This document shows positions 24,158 through 32,660 of a stretch of DNA of 64,000 bases, one piece after another. How positions within the stretch are numbered: position 1 is the first letter of the stretch; every line of letters starts with the position of its first letter. This DNA is from Actinomycetota bacterium (GTDB lineage: Bacteria; Actinomycetota; Actinomycetes; Nanopelagicales; Nanopelagicaceae): assembly GCA_009698615.1 (NCBI GenBank), contig WLPU01000001.1, positions 146,075 to 210,074 of the forward strand, given 5' to 3'. The position numbers and the translations under genes were made by a program. Below the pieces are notes generated by a model, which saw nothing but the letters and a program-made list of their open reading frames with translations, was not told the origin of the DNA and ran no database searches.

Positions 24158-26349
24158 AGTGGAGCCACACCTGTAATACGCGGGATTCTGAAGGTTTGCA
24201 CTTCTCCAGTGCCATGATCTCGAGCAATCAGGGAGCCGGCAGCGATACTTAACGGATCAATAATGCGATGCGTAGCAGATCCGTTGTTATCGGCATATCC
24301 AATTGAAAGCGTGCGTTGTTCTTTAATGAATTTATTTAGAATCTCGAGTGTTTCATTTGCGGTAGTTCGAGGAAGTGATCCAAAAGCATTACTTGATAAA
24401 GCACGAAGTGAACTTTGTTTATGACTAGATTTCTCGCCTGCGCGAATAGAACGAAGTGCAGCGCTGAGAGTTTCTGGGGTTGGAGATTCAAGCTCTCCAA
24501 TGATGCGAGGTGGCCGCGGTCTTGATTTTGCGCGATTCAATCGAACTCCAGTCAAGATTACTCCGGAGATGGATTCAGCAGCTGGCATGTAACCGGCCGC
24601 ACGTAAGGTGACCATGACTTCGTTTGCATCTAATTCGCAGATCAAAACTTCCGGAGCAATACGTCGAAGGGGAAGGCCCTCCAATTTCTTATCACTCAGT
24701 ATTTGTGCAATAAGTGAAGGGTCTTCGCAACGAATATAAGCATTGGTATTTCCAACCCTTAATCTTCCGTGCCGCTTAGAGACATCCGCGATGAGATATT
24801 CCAAAGGTTGAGGCATGGGAGTTTTTGAAGTCTTTCGAAGAAACTCTTTTATTTCTTCCCCAGTTTTTCCGTGGTCTAATCCACGACGAATTGAGGCTTC
24901 ACTAAACCGATAAACCGTTGCCCCACCGCGACTTTCAATATCTGCGATTGAGTCAAGGATGCGAGCAACATCAATCTCTAGGGGTCCTGGCGCGATGGCG
25001 GTGTTGTCGCTTTGAATCAGAATATGGTCAACAGTGCGAGGAAGATCCTGATTGATACCAAGCTCTTCTTGCTCTTGGATAAAGGCTGCACCGTACTTTG
25101 AGAGCGCTCCTTGGCCCGTAATACCCAGCCATTCTGCTTCGCGCAAAGTCCATTGCGTTAAGTCACTTTGAATTCCTGGATTTCTGCGAGAAGGAGATCG
25201 CCATTTCATGTGCGCAAGAGTCGACTCGAGCTCCAGAGAAATTCCGGGATGAGATGAAAGTATCTCTAGTGTTAATCTGCGAGTTGATGAAGCATTGACG
25301 CGATCAAGTTCTGGGCCTAGCGCTGCGATATGTTTGGAATCACCTCGACCGACTAATCCGCTGACTCGAGAAGTCACTAGCCATAAAGCTACAAGAGTTC
25401 GCCAGCGAAGTTCGGGAGTTTGGGTTAACCAAAGATCAAAGGCATGAGTTGGAAGTACCCTGTCATCGGCATCGATAACGACAAGGCCGCCCAGATAAAC
25501 TAATTCAGAAATAAATGCCGCGCAGTTCTCGTCAACTCCAAGATGCTCTGCCGCTGTCTTGAGATCGCGCACTCCAATGCCTCCGGCACGTAGCGCACTT
25601 GGTGGCTCTTCAGACCAAAAATTGAGAATCTCTTCACACCATCGCAACACCGTTGCAACGTTGGCTATTGCTGCACGATTGATTGCAGCGGCATCTACCA
25701 CTTTGCCAGAGACGATGGGAGGATTTGGTTGCGGATTTTTATGAATCTTGCCGCCGCGTAAATGAATTCCAACTTCTCGCGGTAATACGACCGTGCGTTG
25801 ATCTAACGGAACCAAGAAATTTTCCTTAAGCAACCACGCAATTCCGGGTCCGGGATTTCGAATATCCCCAACGCTGCCTCGCGGCGGACCCCACGTGAGA
25901 CGTTCGAGAACTTTCTGAGCACTCTCTGGCGCTTCAGTGATCTTCTTCGTGGAAAGTTTCACCATGGATGCTGGTCCAAGACCAGCAGGTTCATTGCCGA
26001 GTACTTCACGTAATGAATTTGGAAGGCGAAGCCCATCATCAGAGCGGTATAGGAGGGCTAATTCAAGCAAATGTGGAATAACAAATTTTGCTGAAAGATC
26101 AGTGAGAGCAACAATTTCCTTCTCATTCATTGGCTCATTCACAGCAGAGCATGCTTCAAGAACTTCGAATTGCCATTCGTTGAGCGAGTCCACCGCGCGG
26201 GCCAAACTGGGAGCAGAGCATGCTCGTACCGCAAGTGAGGCTAGGTCTGGGGGAACTGGAGAAACTAAATCAGGTCGCGCGGCAAATAAAGAAATGAGGG
26301 CATCGTCATCGAGCCCACGAAGGTAGTCTGTGAAAGATCGCGTTTCCAT
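24154..26349 (-). CDS. XPB/Ssl2 N-terminal-domain protein (helicase-associated, Helicase_C_3 type)
   Basis: 731 residues, no Walker A or DEAD-box. The N terminus FTDYLRGLDDDALISLFAARPDL is typical of an actinobacterial family that accompanies XPB (I recall a similar pair in Mycobacterium tuberculosis). The middle (about 430-620) contains DHILIQSDNTAIAPGPL and YRFSEASIRRGLDHGKTGEE, matching the XPB/Ssl2 N-terminal domain. A C-terminal WYL-like stretch reads LSIGYADNNGSATHRIIDPLS. Likely a DNA-binding partner or accessory of the XPB helicase. A TAATGT -10-like hexamer is nine bases before its ATG, but it may also be read from the HAD gene 36 bp upstream. Confidence 0.82.
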   Translation of the reverse strand: METRSFTDYLRGLDDDALISLFAARPDLVSPVPPDLASLAVRACSAPSLARAVDSLNEWQFEVLEACSAVNEPMNEKEIVALTDLSAKFVIPHLLELALLYRSDDGLRLPNSLREVLGNEPAGLGPASMVKLSTKKITEAPESAQKVLERLTWGPPRGSVGDIRNPGPGIAWLLKENFLVPLDQRTVVLPREVGIHLRGGKIHKNPQPNPPIVSGKVVDAAAINRAAIANVATVLRWCEEILNFWSEEPPSALRAGGIGVRDLKTAAEHLGVDENCAAFISELVYLGGLVVIDADDRVLPTHAFDLWLTQTPELRWRTLVALWLVTSRVSGLVGRGDSKHIAALGPELDRVNASSTRRLTLEILSSHPGISLELESTLAHMKWRSPSRRNPGIQSDLTQWTLREAEWLGITGQGALSKYGAAFIQEQEELGINQDLPRTVDHILIQSDNTAIAPGPLEIDVARILDSIADIESRGGATVYRFSEASIRRGLDHGKTGEEIKEFLRKTSKTPMPQPLEYLIADVSKRHGRLRVGNTNAYIRCEDPSLIAQILSDKKLEGLPLRRIAPEVLICELDANEVMVTLRAAGYMPAAESISGVILTGVRLNRAKSRPRPPRIIGELESPTPETLSAALRSIRAGEKSSHKQSSLRALSSNAFGSLPRTTANETLEILNKFIKEQRTLSIGYADNNGSATHRIIDPLSIAAGSLIARDHGTGEVQTFRIPRITGVAPL

Positions 26350-26385
26350 AACTTGCCAACATTACTGGACGTTAAGGTGATGCGT

Positions 26386-27162
26386 TTACCGATCTTTAGA
26401 GCGCCCCCATCTCGGCGTAACCAGTGCGCCTAAAGCGGCAACTCGGCTGACTATTGGGCCAAGGAGTCGGTTAAGGACTCGAGCTCGGCGAAAATCATGA
26501 ATTGGCCAACCATCGCGCAATGCTCGCAGACGCAAGATTGCATCTGGATTGATTGTGCTGGGATGCCCAACCGCAAGCAGTAGTGGAAGGTCATTGTGGC
26601 TATCTGAATACGAGTAGCAATCTTTCAAGTCAAAATTTCTGTCTTGCGCTAATTGAATAATTGCAGTTGCCTTCTCTTTTCCGTGTAAAAGATTTCCAGT
26701 CATGCGACCGGTGTATTTCCCATCGCTGGTTTCAGCTTTACTTCCAAGTGCTCCGGTAAAACCTAGACGCTGTGATATTAAGTGAGCCATATCCTCAGGT
26801 GCTGCTGTGACAAGCCACACTTCTTCATCGTTTCGAAGGTGGGCTTGGGCAATTTCAATAGAGCCCTGCCACAACTTCGGCGAAACGTATTCGTCATAGA
26901 TTTCCTGAGCCATCGTCTCAATTTCTTTAACATTATGGCCACCAATAAAATCTGTTGCCGCGTCTTGCCACCGCTTAATTTCTGCGCCATTTTCTTTACC
27001 CGTCAGACGAAAGCGCAAGTTTGCAAGGACAAATCGAGAGATATCTTTTTTAGAGAAGAACCCTCGTTGATACATTCCTCGCCCAAGGAAATAGAGAGTC
27101 GAGCCCCGTAGGAGCGTGTTGTCGACATCAAAAAAGGCCGCGCGTTTGCGGGTAGGCGCCAT
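26386..27162 (-). CDS. HAD-IB family phosphatase (SerB-like)
   Basis: 258 residues. Motif I FFDVDNTLLRGS carries the nucleophile Asp and acid/base Asp at about residues 11-13. Motif II is VTAAPE, and motif IV is SYSDSHNDLPLLLAVG. A helical cap lies between. The family includes phosphoserine phosphatase and several actinobacterial enzymes of unknown substrate. Basic residues at the C terminus (RRARVLNRLLGP) could contact membrane lipids, and phospholipid-phosphate substrates have been proposed for relatives. It is divergent from the histidine phosphatase; TAAGGT lies six bases before the ATG. Confidence 0.85.
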   Translation of the reverse strand: MAPTRKRAAFFDVDNTLLRGSTLYFLGRGMYQRGFFSKKDISRFVLANLRFRLTGKENGAEIKRWQDAATDFIGGHNVKEIETMAQEIYDEYVSPKLWQGSIEIAQAHLRNDEEVWLVTAAPEDMAHLISQRLGFTGALGSKAETSDGKYTGRMTGNLLHGKEKATAIIQLAQDRNFDLKDCYSYSDSHNDLPLLLAVGHPSTINPDAILRLRALRDGWPIHDFRRARVLNRLLGPIVSRVAALGALVTPRWGRSKDR

Positions 27163-27168
27163 GACTCA

Positions 27169-27174
27169 ACCTTA
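27169..27174 (-). promoter_or_regulatory. -10 element of HAD phosphatase gene (leaderless-type)
   Basis: Minus-strand TAAGGT, six bases, then ATG at 27162. No ribosome site. It shares a 50-bp divergent gap with the plus-strand promoter at 27179-27206. Confidence 0.5.
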
Positions 27175-27178
27175 GCGA

Positions 27179-27206
27179 TTGATGAGTGGCTCGGACGCTT
27201 TATGCT
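27179..27206 (+). promoter_or_regulatory. Promoter of the histidine-phosphatase/ccs operon (leaderless-type)
   Basis: -35 TTGATG (27179-27184), 16-bp spacer, -10 TATGCT (27201-27206), then six bases to the ATG at 27213. This is one of the clearest leaderless arrangements in the window because a -35 is also visible. Confidence 0.65.
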
Positions 27207-27212
27207 TTAACC

Positions 27213-27833
27213 ATGGCCACTGTTCACGTTGTTCGACATGGAGAAGTAGAGAATCCACACAAGATTCTCTACGGTCGCCAGCCCGGGTGGCGACTTTCAG
27301 ATCGCGGACAAGAGATGGCAAAAGCAGTTGCACAGTGGTCATCATCTTTAGAAATTGGCGCATTGCATGTATCACCGCTACAGCGCGCACAAGAAACGGC
27401 AGCCCCAATCGCGGCTGCGCACAAGATTTCAATTACTACGGATGATCGATTGATCGAAGCCGCAAATGTTTTTGAAGGCAAACCATTTGGAATTGGCGAT
27501 GGCGCTCTTTTGCATCCTTCAGCATGGCGTCACTTATGGAATCCATGGCGACCATCGTGGGGCGAGCCATATGTTGAACAAATTAACCGGATGCTTGCAG
27601 CGATATTTAGTGCTCATGAATCAGGTAATGGCAAGGACTCCATCTGTATATCGCACCAATTACCGATTTGGATTTTGCGTAGCGCAATTGAGGGGCGTCG
27701 TCTTTTACATGACCCTCGCAAGAGGGAGTGCTCCTTAGCTTCAGTTACAAGCATTCATTTTGACACCGATAACGTGATTTCTGGTGTCACATATTCGCAA
27801 CCTGCCAAGCACTTACTGCCCGTGAAGAAGTAA
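27213..27833 (+). CDS. Histidine phosphatase family protein (phosphoglycerate-mutase-like)
   Basis: 206 residues. The phosphohistidine motif VVRHGEVENP is at residues 5-14, with HVSPLQRAQETA and the second catalytic histidine in ICISHQLPI. The ATG at 27213 is chosen over an upstream in-frame GTG at 27186 because it sits at the expected distance from TATGCT and directly precedes the conserved strand. Substrate unknown. It begins the row tlpA-ccdA-resB-ccsB, an order I recall in mycobacteria, and its TAA overlaps the tlpA ATG by one base. Confidence 0.88.
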   Translation: MATVHVVRHGEVENPHKILYGRQPGWRLSDRGQEMAKAVAQWSSSLEIGALHVSPLQRAQETAAPIAAAHKISITTDDRLIEAANVFEGKPFGIGDGALLHPSAWRHLWNPWRPSWGEPYVEQINRMLAAIFSAHESGNGKDSICISHQLPIWILRSAIEGRRLLHDPRKRECSLASVTSIHFDTDNVISGVTYSQPAKHLLPVKK

Positions 27834-28381
27834 TGCAACGACTTCGGTTTTTGATTCCTTTAGGGTTTGCCCTTGCTCTAGCGCTCACATCTTGCGGAGG
27901 TGGAGTTTCAACAAACGCATCTCAAAGTTTCATAGCCGGAAATGGGGCCGTGACATTTATTTCTCTAGATAAGCGTGCTCCAGCGCCTCAATTGCAGGGG
28001 AAAACGATTGAAGAGACGACTTTCAATCAGCAGGTAAACAAAGTTACCGTAGTGAATGTTTGGGCTTCATGGTGTGCCCCGTGTCGAGCAGAAGCACCAA
28101 CGCTTGCGGCACTTTCCAGAAAATATCCAGAGACACAATTTGTTGGAGTATTGACTAGAGATAATCCGGCGGCAGCTCGCTCTTTCGTTAAAAGATTTGG
28201 GATGCCGTATCCAACTTTAATAGATGATGCAGTCTTATTGGGCTTTCACTCATCTCTCGTGGCTAATGCCATTCCCTCAACGTTTGTCTTGGATAAGAAC
28301 GGCAAGGTAGCGGCAAGAATTTCTGGAGAAGTCACTGTTGCATCACTGAGCGCACTGATTGAACGAGTAGTGGCAGAATGA
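27833..28381 (+). CDS. TlpA/ResA-type thiol-disulfide lipoprotein for cytochrome c maturation
   Basis: 182 residues. A lipoprotein signal peptide with lipobox LTSC is at about residues 17-20, so the protein is anchored outside the membrane. The thioredoxin fold has the redox centre WASWCAPCRAEAP near residue 80 and cis-Pro in NAIPSTFVLD. Role by family and context: keep apocytochrome c haem-binding cysteines reduced, receiving electrons from CcdA. It overlaps ccdA by four bases. Confidence 0.93.
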   Translation: MQRLRFLIPLGFALALALTSCGGGVSTNASQSFIAGNGAVTFISLDKRAPAPQLQGKTIEETTFNQQVNKVTVVNVWASWCAPCRAEAPTLAALSRKYPETQFVGVLTRDNPAAARSFVKRFGMPYPTLIDDAVLLGFHSSLVANAIPSTFVLDKNGKVAARISGEVTVASLSALIERVVAE

Positions 28382-29103
28382 AAGATTTCTTTGTCAATCA
28401 AATCTTCGATGGGTTAATGATTACCGCATTTCCAATGGCAATTATTGCGGGACTAATATCTTTTCTGTCTCCCTGTGTTCTACCTCTTGTTCCTGGATAC
28501 CTTTCGTATGCAGCCGGTGCTTCCAAAAGCAAAGGCAAAGTATTTTTAGGCTCCACCCTTTTTGTTGCAGGTTTTAGCGTGCTATTTATTTCTTACGGAG
28601 CGCTCTTCGGGAGCCTAGGCTCGAGAATTTTGGCACATGAAAATTTAATTACGAAAATCTTAGGTTTCATTACGATCGCACTTGGACTTATTTTTATGGG
28701 TAAATTTCCTATGATGCGCACCTATCGACCTGCGATATCGACAACGGGTGGACTCGTCGGTGCACCAATATTGGGATTCTTGTTTGGTGTCGGATGGACT
28801 CCTTGTATTGGGCCGGCCCTTGCTGCAGTGGAGACATTGGCCTTTGAGCAAGGAACGGCAATGAGAGGTGCAATTCTCTCTCTGGGTTATTGCATTGGGT
28901 TAGGGCTGCCATTTATCGCATCAGGGCTTTTCTTGGATCGCTCAGCACGATTGCGACGCTTGATATCTCGAAAGGGCGATGTGGTAACAAATATTGGTGG
29001 CATCATGTTAATCATCATTGGACTGATGCAGGTGTTTGGTATCTGGAGTCAGATTATAAATTCAATGCGGTCGCTTATTTCAAACTTTATTCCGGTGGTC
29101 TAA
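28378..29103 (+). CDS. ccdA: Cytochrome c biogenesis protein CcdA
   Basis: 241 residues, six transmembrane helices predicted by eye. The two redox cysteines sit in the family contexts ISFLSPCVLPLVPGYLSYAAG (about residue 32) and FGVGWTPCIGPALAA (about 143). It carries reducing equivalents across the membrane to the TlpA-like protein. The ATG overlaps the tlpA stop (ATGA); resB begins immediately after its stop. Confidence 0.95.
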   Translation: MKDFFVNQIFDGLMITAFPMAIIAGLISFLSPCVLPLVPGYLSYAAGASKSKGKVFLGSTLFVAGFSVLFISYGALFGSLGSRILAHENLITKILGFITIALGLIFMGKFPMMRTYRPAISTTGGLVGAPILGFLFGVGWTPCIGPALAAVETLAFEQGTAMRGAILSLGYCIGLGLPFIASGLFLDRSARLRRLISRKGDVVTNIGGIMLIIIGLMQVFGIWSQIINSMRSLISNFIPVV

Positions 29104-30582
29104 GTGGATACTCCAATCGAAACTATCGAACTTGGTGGAGTAGGTTTGTTGCGATTTTTGTGGCGCCAACTAACAAGCATGCGCACAGCGTTAATCTTAC
29201 TTCTTCTCTTAGGAGTCGCTGCGATTCCTGGCTCTTTGATTCCGCAGCGAACTCAAAATCCAATGAAAGTTCGCGACTATTTCATTGATGATCCTTCTGT
29301 CGCCTCTTGGATGGATCGATTCTCACTTTTCGACGTCTATGGATCGGCATGGTTTAGCGCGATATACATCCTTCTATTTATCTCATTAATTGGTTGCGTT
29401 TTACCTCGCTCCTTCGAACACTTGAGAGCTGTCAGGGCGCTTCCTCCGTTGACTCCAAAGAATTTAGATCGAATGGAGTTGCATCAAAGTTGGGCAGGCA
29501 GTGGAGATGAGTTGACCGCGGCGCGAGCTTGGTTCAAGCAAAAGCACTTTCGGATCCGTGAATTTGAGGGCGCAATTTCTGCCGAGAAAGGCTATGTGCG
29601 AGAAACTGGAAATCTATTCTTTCATCTAGCACTCATTCTAATTTTAGTCGGAGTAAGCGTCGGTGCGCTTTTTGGAATGAAAGGTGAAGCAATTGTAAAT
29701 GTTGGCGAACGGTTCATTAACATTCCTACCACTTACGACTCTTTGTCTTACGGAAAATTGTTCAATGATGCATCCCTAGCGCCATTTTCTCTCAAGATCG
29801 AAGATTTTCAAGCTAAATATGATCCTCTCACAAACGCTCCAGAAGATTACACATTGCGGGTTTCAGCAATTGAATCTCCTGGGTCACAAGCTAAATCCAA
29901 AGTCATCAAGGTCAATGCACCATTGAGCTTTGGATCTACAAATATTTATTTACAGGCCAATGGATATTCACCCGTTGTTACAGTAAGAGATAAGAATGGC
30001 GCAGTAGTTTTACAAGGGCCAACACCATTCTTGCCTCAAGATGCCAACCTCACATCGATTGGTGCAATCAAAGTTCCGGATTCAGATCCACAAATTGGCT
30101 TCGTCTCATCATTTTTACCAACCGCCTCTCGCGATAAAGTGCGGGGTGGAATTTCGGCTTTTCCAGAGGCGCTCGACCCGAAACTTCTTTTTTCAGTGTG
30201 GCAAGGAAATCTGGGGCTTGATCGCGGGATCCCACAATCTGTTTATCGGATCGATACTTCAAAAATGCAGCAAATCGGATTGCATTCATTGAAGGTTGGA
30301 GAAACTTTCGTATTTTCCCAAGGGTCAATAACTTTTGATGGTTTTGTTCCGTGGGTCAATCTTCAAGTCGTTCGAGATCCCGGCAAGCTGTATGCGCTTT
30401 TAGGCGGTATTGTGGCGATCCTCGGTTTGCTAGCTTCATTGTTTACTCGACGTCGCCGGATCTGGATCCGTGTAAATCAGAGTTCACAAGTAGAAGTAGC
30501 AGGTCTAGCCAAGAATGGTGCACCAGGATTAGATAAAGAAATTGCAGCTTTTGTAACTCATCTAAAGAAAGTGGAGAAATGA
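29104..30582 (+). CDS. resB: Cytochrome c biogenesis protein ResB (Ccs1)
   Basis: 492 residues, membrane component of system II haem ligation. N-terminal helices include LRFLWRQLTSMRTALILLLLLG and a second span around YILLFISLIGCVLP. A third lies near 175 (LFFHLALILILVGVSVGALFG). A large extracytoplasmic domain (about 200-430) follows, then a last helix (YALLGGIVAILGLLASLF) before a basic tail. It works with CcsB to deliver haem and attach it to cytochrome c. The start is GTG directly abutting the ccdA TAA; the stop overlaps ccsB by four bases. Confidence 0.95.
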   Translation: MDTPIETIELGGVGLLRFLWRQLTSMRTALILLLLLGVAAIPGSLIPQRTQNPMKVRDYFIDDPSVASWMDRFSLFDVYGSAWFSAIYILLFISLIGCVLPRSFEHLRAVRALPPLTPKNLDRMELHQSWAGSGDELTAARAWFKQKHFRIREFEGAISAEKGYVRETGNLFFHLALILILVGVSVGALFGMKGEAIVNVGERFINIPTTYDSLSYGKLFNDASLAPFSLKIEDFQAKYDPLTNAPEDYTLRVSAIESPGSQAKSKVIKVNAPLSFGSTNIYLQANGYSPVVTVRDKNGAVVLQGPTPFLPQDANLTSIGAIKVPDSDPQIGFVSSFLPTASRDKVRGGISAFPEALDPKLLFSVWQGNLGLDRGIPQSVYRIDTSKMQQIGLHSLKVGETFVFSQGSITFDGFVPWVNLQVVRDPGKLYALLGGIVAILGLLASLFTRRRRIWIRVNQSSQVEVAGLAKNGAPGLDKEIAAFVTHLKKVEK

Positions 30583-31493
30583 CACATTCATCGTGGGCAT
30601 ACGTTTCAAACTATTTGATTTACTCCGCGATGACCGTGTATACCTTGGCTTTTTTTGCGCATGCGTATGAAACTGCTTGGGCTGTTCGTAGCCCTGCGGC
30701 AGAACCTACCCAAGGGAACTTGTTAACAAAAACATTGGATTACTCGCGCACCGAAAAAGTGGCTCGAATTGCTACAGCATTCATGATCTTGGGATTTCTC
30801 CTGTTGTTCGCTGGCGTAGTCGCTCGTGGAATTTCTGCCGGACGTGTCCCTTGGGGAAACATGTATGAGTTTTCAATTACTGGCGCGCTAGCTTTTTGCG
30901 GCGCTTATCTAGCGGCCCTTCGCAAATATGACTTGCGCTGGTTGGGTCTGCTTGTATCTATAGCGGTGCTTCTAACACTTGGTACTGCGATCACCGTTCT
31001 TTACCGTCCAAGTGCACCACTTGTTCCTGCACTTAAATCCACCTGGTTAGTAATTCACGTATCGGCCGCAATCATCTCAGGCGGTGTTTTCCTTCTCGCA
31101 AACACAATAGCTGCGGCATATTTGTATCTTGATTCAATGGAGCAAAAAGGTGAAAGAAAAGCCTGGGCAAAACGTTTGCCTTCCCTAGAAGTTCTCGATC
31201 AACTCTCCTACCGACTTATTGCATTTGTTTTTCCCCTCTGGACTTTTGCTGTTATTGCAGGGGCAATTTGGGCAGAGCACGCATGGGGTCGCTACTGGGG
31301 TTGGGATCCTAAAGAGACGTGGGCATTCATTACCTGGGTGGCATATGCGGCGTATTTACATGCGCGAGTAACCGTTGGTTGGAGAGGTCGTAAAGCCGCT
31401 TGGCTGTGCTTATTTGCTGGCTCAACATTCTTATTTAACTATGTTTATGTAAATATCTGGGGAACTGGAAAACATACCTACTCTGGCTTATAA
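30579..31493 (+). CDS. ccsB: Cytochrome c-type synthase subunit CcsB/CcsA (ResC), haem handling
   Basis: 304 residues, multi-spanning. The tryptophan-rich WWD haem-binding motif WGRYWGWDPKETWAFITW is near residue 245. Conserved histidines flank it (WLVIHVSAAIISGG; the His in AYLHARVTVGWRG). It forms the haem-export and ligation complex with ResB. It implies c-type cytochromes, presumably the bc1 complex downstream of complex I. Last gene of the operon; an AT-rich inverted repeat follows the stop. Confidence 0.95.
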   Translation: MTHSSWAYVSNYLIYSAMTVYTLAFFAHAYETAWAVRSPAAEPTQGNLLTKTLDYSRTEKVARIATAFMILGFLLLFAGVVARGISAGRVPWGNMYEFSITGALAFCGAYLAALRKYDLRWLGLLVSIAVLLTLGTAITVLYRPSAPLVPALKSTWLVIHVSAAIISGGVFLLANTIAAAYLYLDSMEQKGERKAWAKRLPSLEVLDQLSYRLIAFVFPLWTFAVIAGAIWAEHAWGRYWGWDPKETWAFITWVAYAAYLHARVTVGWRGRKAAWLCLFAGSTFLFNYVYVNIWGTGKHTYSGL

Positions 31494-31494
31494 G

Positions 31495-31529
31495 AAAACT
31501 TTAAAGAGATTTGTTTTAAAGAAAGTTTT
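31495..31529. terminator. AT-rich inverted repeat between convergent ccsB and PLDc_N genes
   Basis: AAAACTTT and AAAGTTTT arms, with nested TTTAAA symmetry, lie in the 34-bp convergent gap and reach into the last bases of the minus-strand gene. Symmetric, so it could serve both directions, but the stem has little GC. Confidence 0.35.
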
Positions 31530-31782
31530 ATAGCTGACGTAGAAAATCTGGATCATCATCTGGCGGCAAGATTCTGCGTTGCGGCCTGCGATTCTTTCCG
31601 GTGCGACGTGGACGACCAGCTATCCAGAAAGCAATAGACCCAATCGTTGAAAAAACAACTATTAAGAGGATCCATCCCCACTTGGGCAAATTTCGAATTT
31701 GAGAAGTATCTGTCTTGGCGCAATCTACAAGTGTGTAAATCTGAAAAATAATAGGCAGAACGATCAGTAATCCACGTAGCAT
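31528..31782 (-). CDS. Small membrane protein with PLDc_N domain
   Basis: 84 residues with two hydrophobic segments (LRGLLIVLPIIFQIYTLVDCA and WGWILLIVVFSTIGSIAFWIAGRP). The pattern YTLVDCA, then LPKWGWILLIV, ending IAGRP is that of the PLDc_N (phospholipase-D nuclease N-terminal) domain family of short membrane proteins. The tail is basic/acidic. Function unknown. It lies 20 bp downstream of menA on the same strand, so it is likely in the menE-menA transcript. Confidence 0.75.
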   Translation of the reverse strand: MLRGLLIVLPIIFQIYTLVDCAKTDTSQIRNLPKWGWILLIVVFSTIGSIAFWIAGRPRRTGKNRRPQRRILPPDDDPDFLRQL

Positions 31783-31802
31783 GAGCGGAGTCTATTCCAT
31801 TC

Positions 31803-32660
31803 TCAAGAAAGCCACAGCGCAGTTGCAAACAGGCCGGCGAAGAGCAATTGCAGCTGACCGGTCTTGGCTAGCAGAGGAATGAGAGCAAGCCCTTGCCGAT
31901 CACTTCGCACAAGTTTGCTTAATCGAAAAGTGAGGGGAAGTAGAGCAAGCGTGATCAGCGCCCACGGTGTCAGCGTGAGTAGAGCAGCAGTATGCGCAAT
32001 CACTAATAGCGCAACAAAGAAATTTCGACTGTTTCGATCTCCCAGGCGAACTGCGAGTGTGCGTTTGCCAAAAAGAGCATCCTTTTCTCTATCCCGGATG
32101 TTATTGATGGCAAGCAATGCGCAGGCAATGCATCCGACTGGAACTGCAACTATAAAACTCGCAATAGTGATCGTCTCGGTTTGAACGTAAAACGAGCCCA
32201 TCGTCGCAACCAAGCCAAAAAAAATGAAGACAGAAATTTCTCCATAGCCGCTGTACCCGTATGGACTCTTGCCCCCGGTGTAAGCCCATGCGGCAAACAT
32301 TGCGACTGCACCTATTGCTATGAGCCACCAAGAAGTCATCGAGGCCAAAATTAAACCCGCGATTCCAGCGATAAAAAATGAGACGAAAGCCGCGCGCTTG
32401 ACGGCCTGCGCACTTGCTAATCCACTGGCAACAATTCGCGTGGGTCCGACTCTGTCGCTATCGGTTCCGCGAATTCCATCGGAGTAGTCATTTGCAAAGT
32501 TCACGCCGATCTGAAGCCAGATGGCCACCTTGAGAGCCAGTGCTGCGCGAAACCAGTTGAAATCACTACCTGCCAGAGATGATGCAACTAACACCGGTGC
32601 GATTGCTGCGGGAAGAGTGCGGGGGCGGGCTCCCTGAATCCAAATTGAAACCGTTGTCAT
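31803..32660 (-). CDS. menA: 1,4-dihydroxy-2-naphthoate polyprenyltransferase
   Basis: Membrane UbiA-family enzyme that attaches the polyprenyl tail to dihydroxynaphthoate in menaquinone synthesis. 285 residues, about eight helices. First Asp-rich motif NFANDYSDGIRGTDSDRVGP is near residue 55. Second is NNIRDREKDALFGKRTLAVRLG near 190. The N-terminal IQGARPRTLPAAIAPV is typical of MenA. Its ATG overlaps the menE stop by four bases. The tail it uses is presumably made by the polyprenyl synthase at the end of the nuo operon. Confidence 0.96.
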   Translation of the reverse strand: MTTVSIWIQGARPRTLPAAIAPVLVASSLAGSDFNWFRAALALKVAIWLQIGVNFANDYSDGIRGTDSDRVGPTRIVASGLASAQAVKRAAFVSFFIAGIAGLILASMTSWWLIAIGAVAMFAAWAYTGGKSPYGYSGYGEISVFIFFGLVATMGSFYVQTETITIASFIVAVPVGCIACALLAINNIRDREKDALFGKRTLAVRLGDRNSRNFFVALLVIAHTAALLTLTPWALITLALLPLTFRLSKLVRSDRQGLALIPLLAKTGQLQLLFAGLFATALWLS

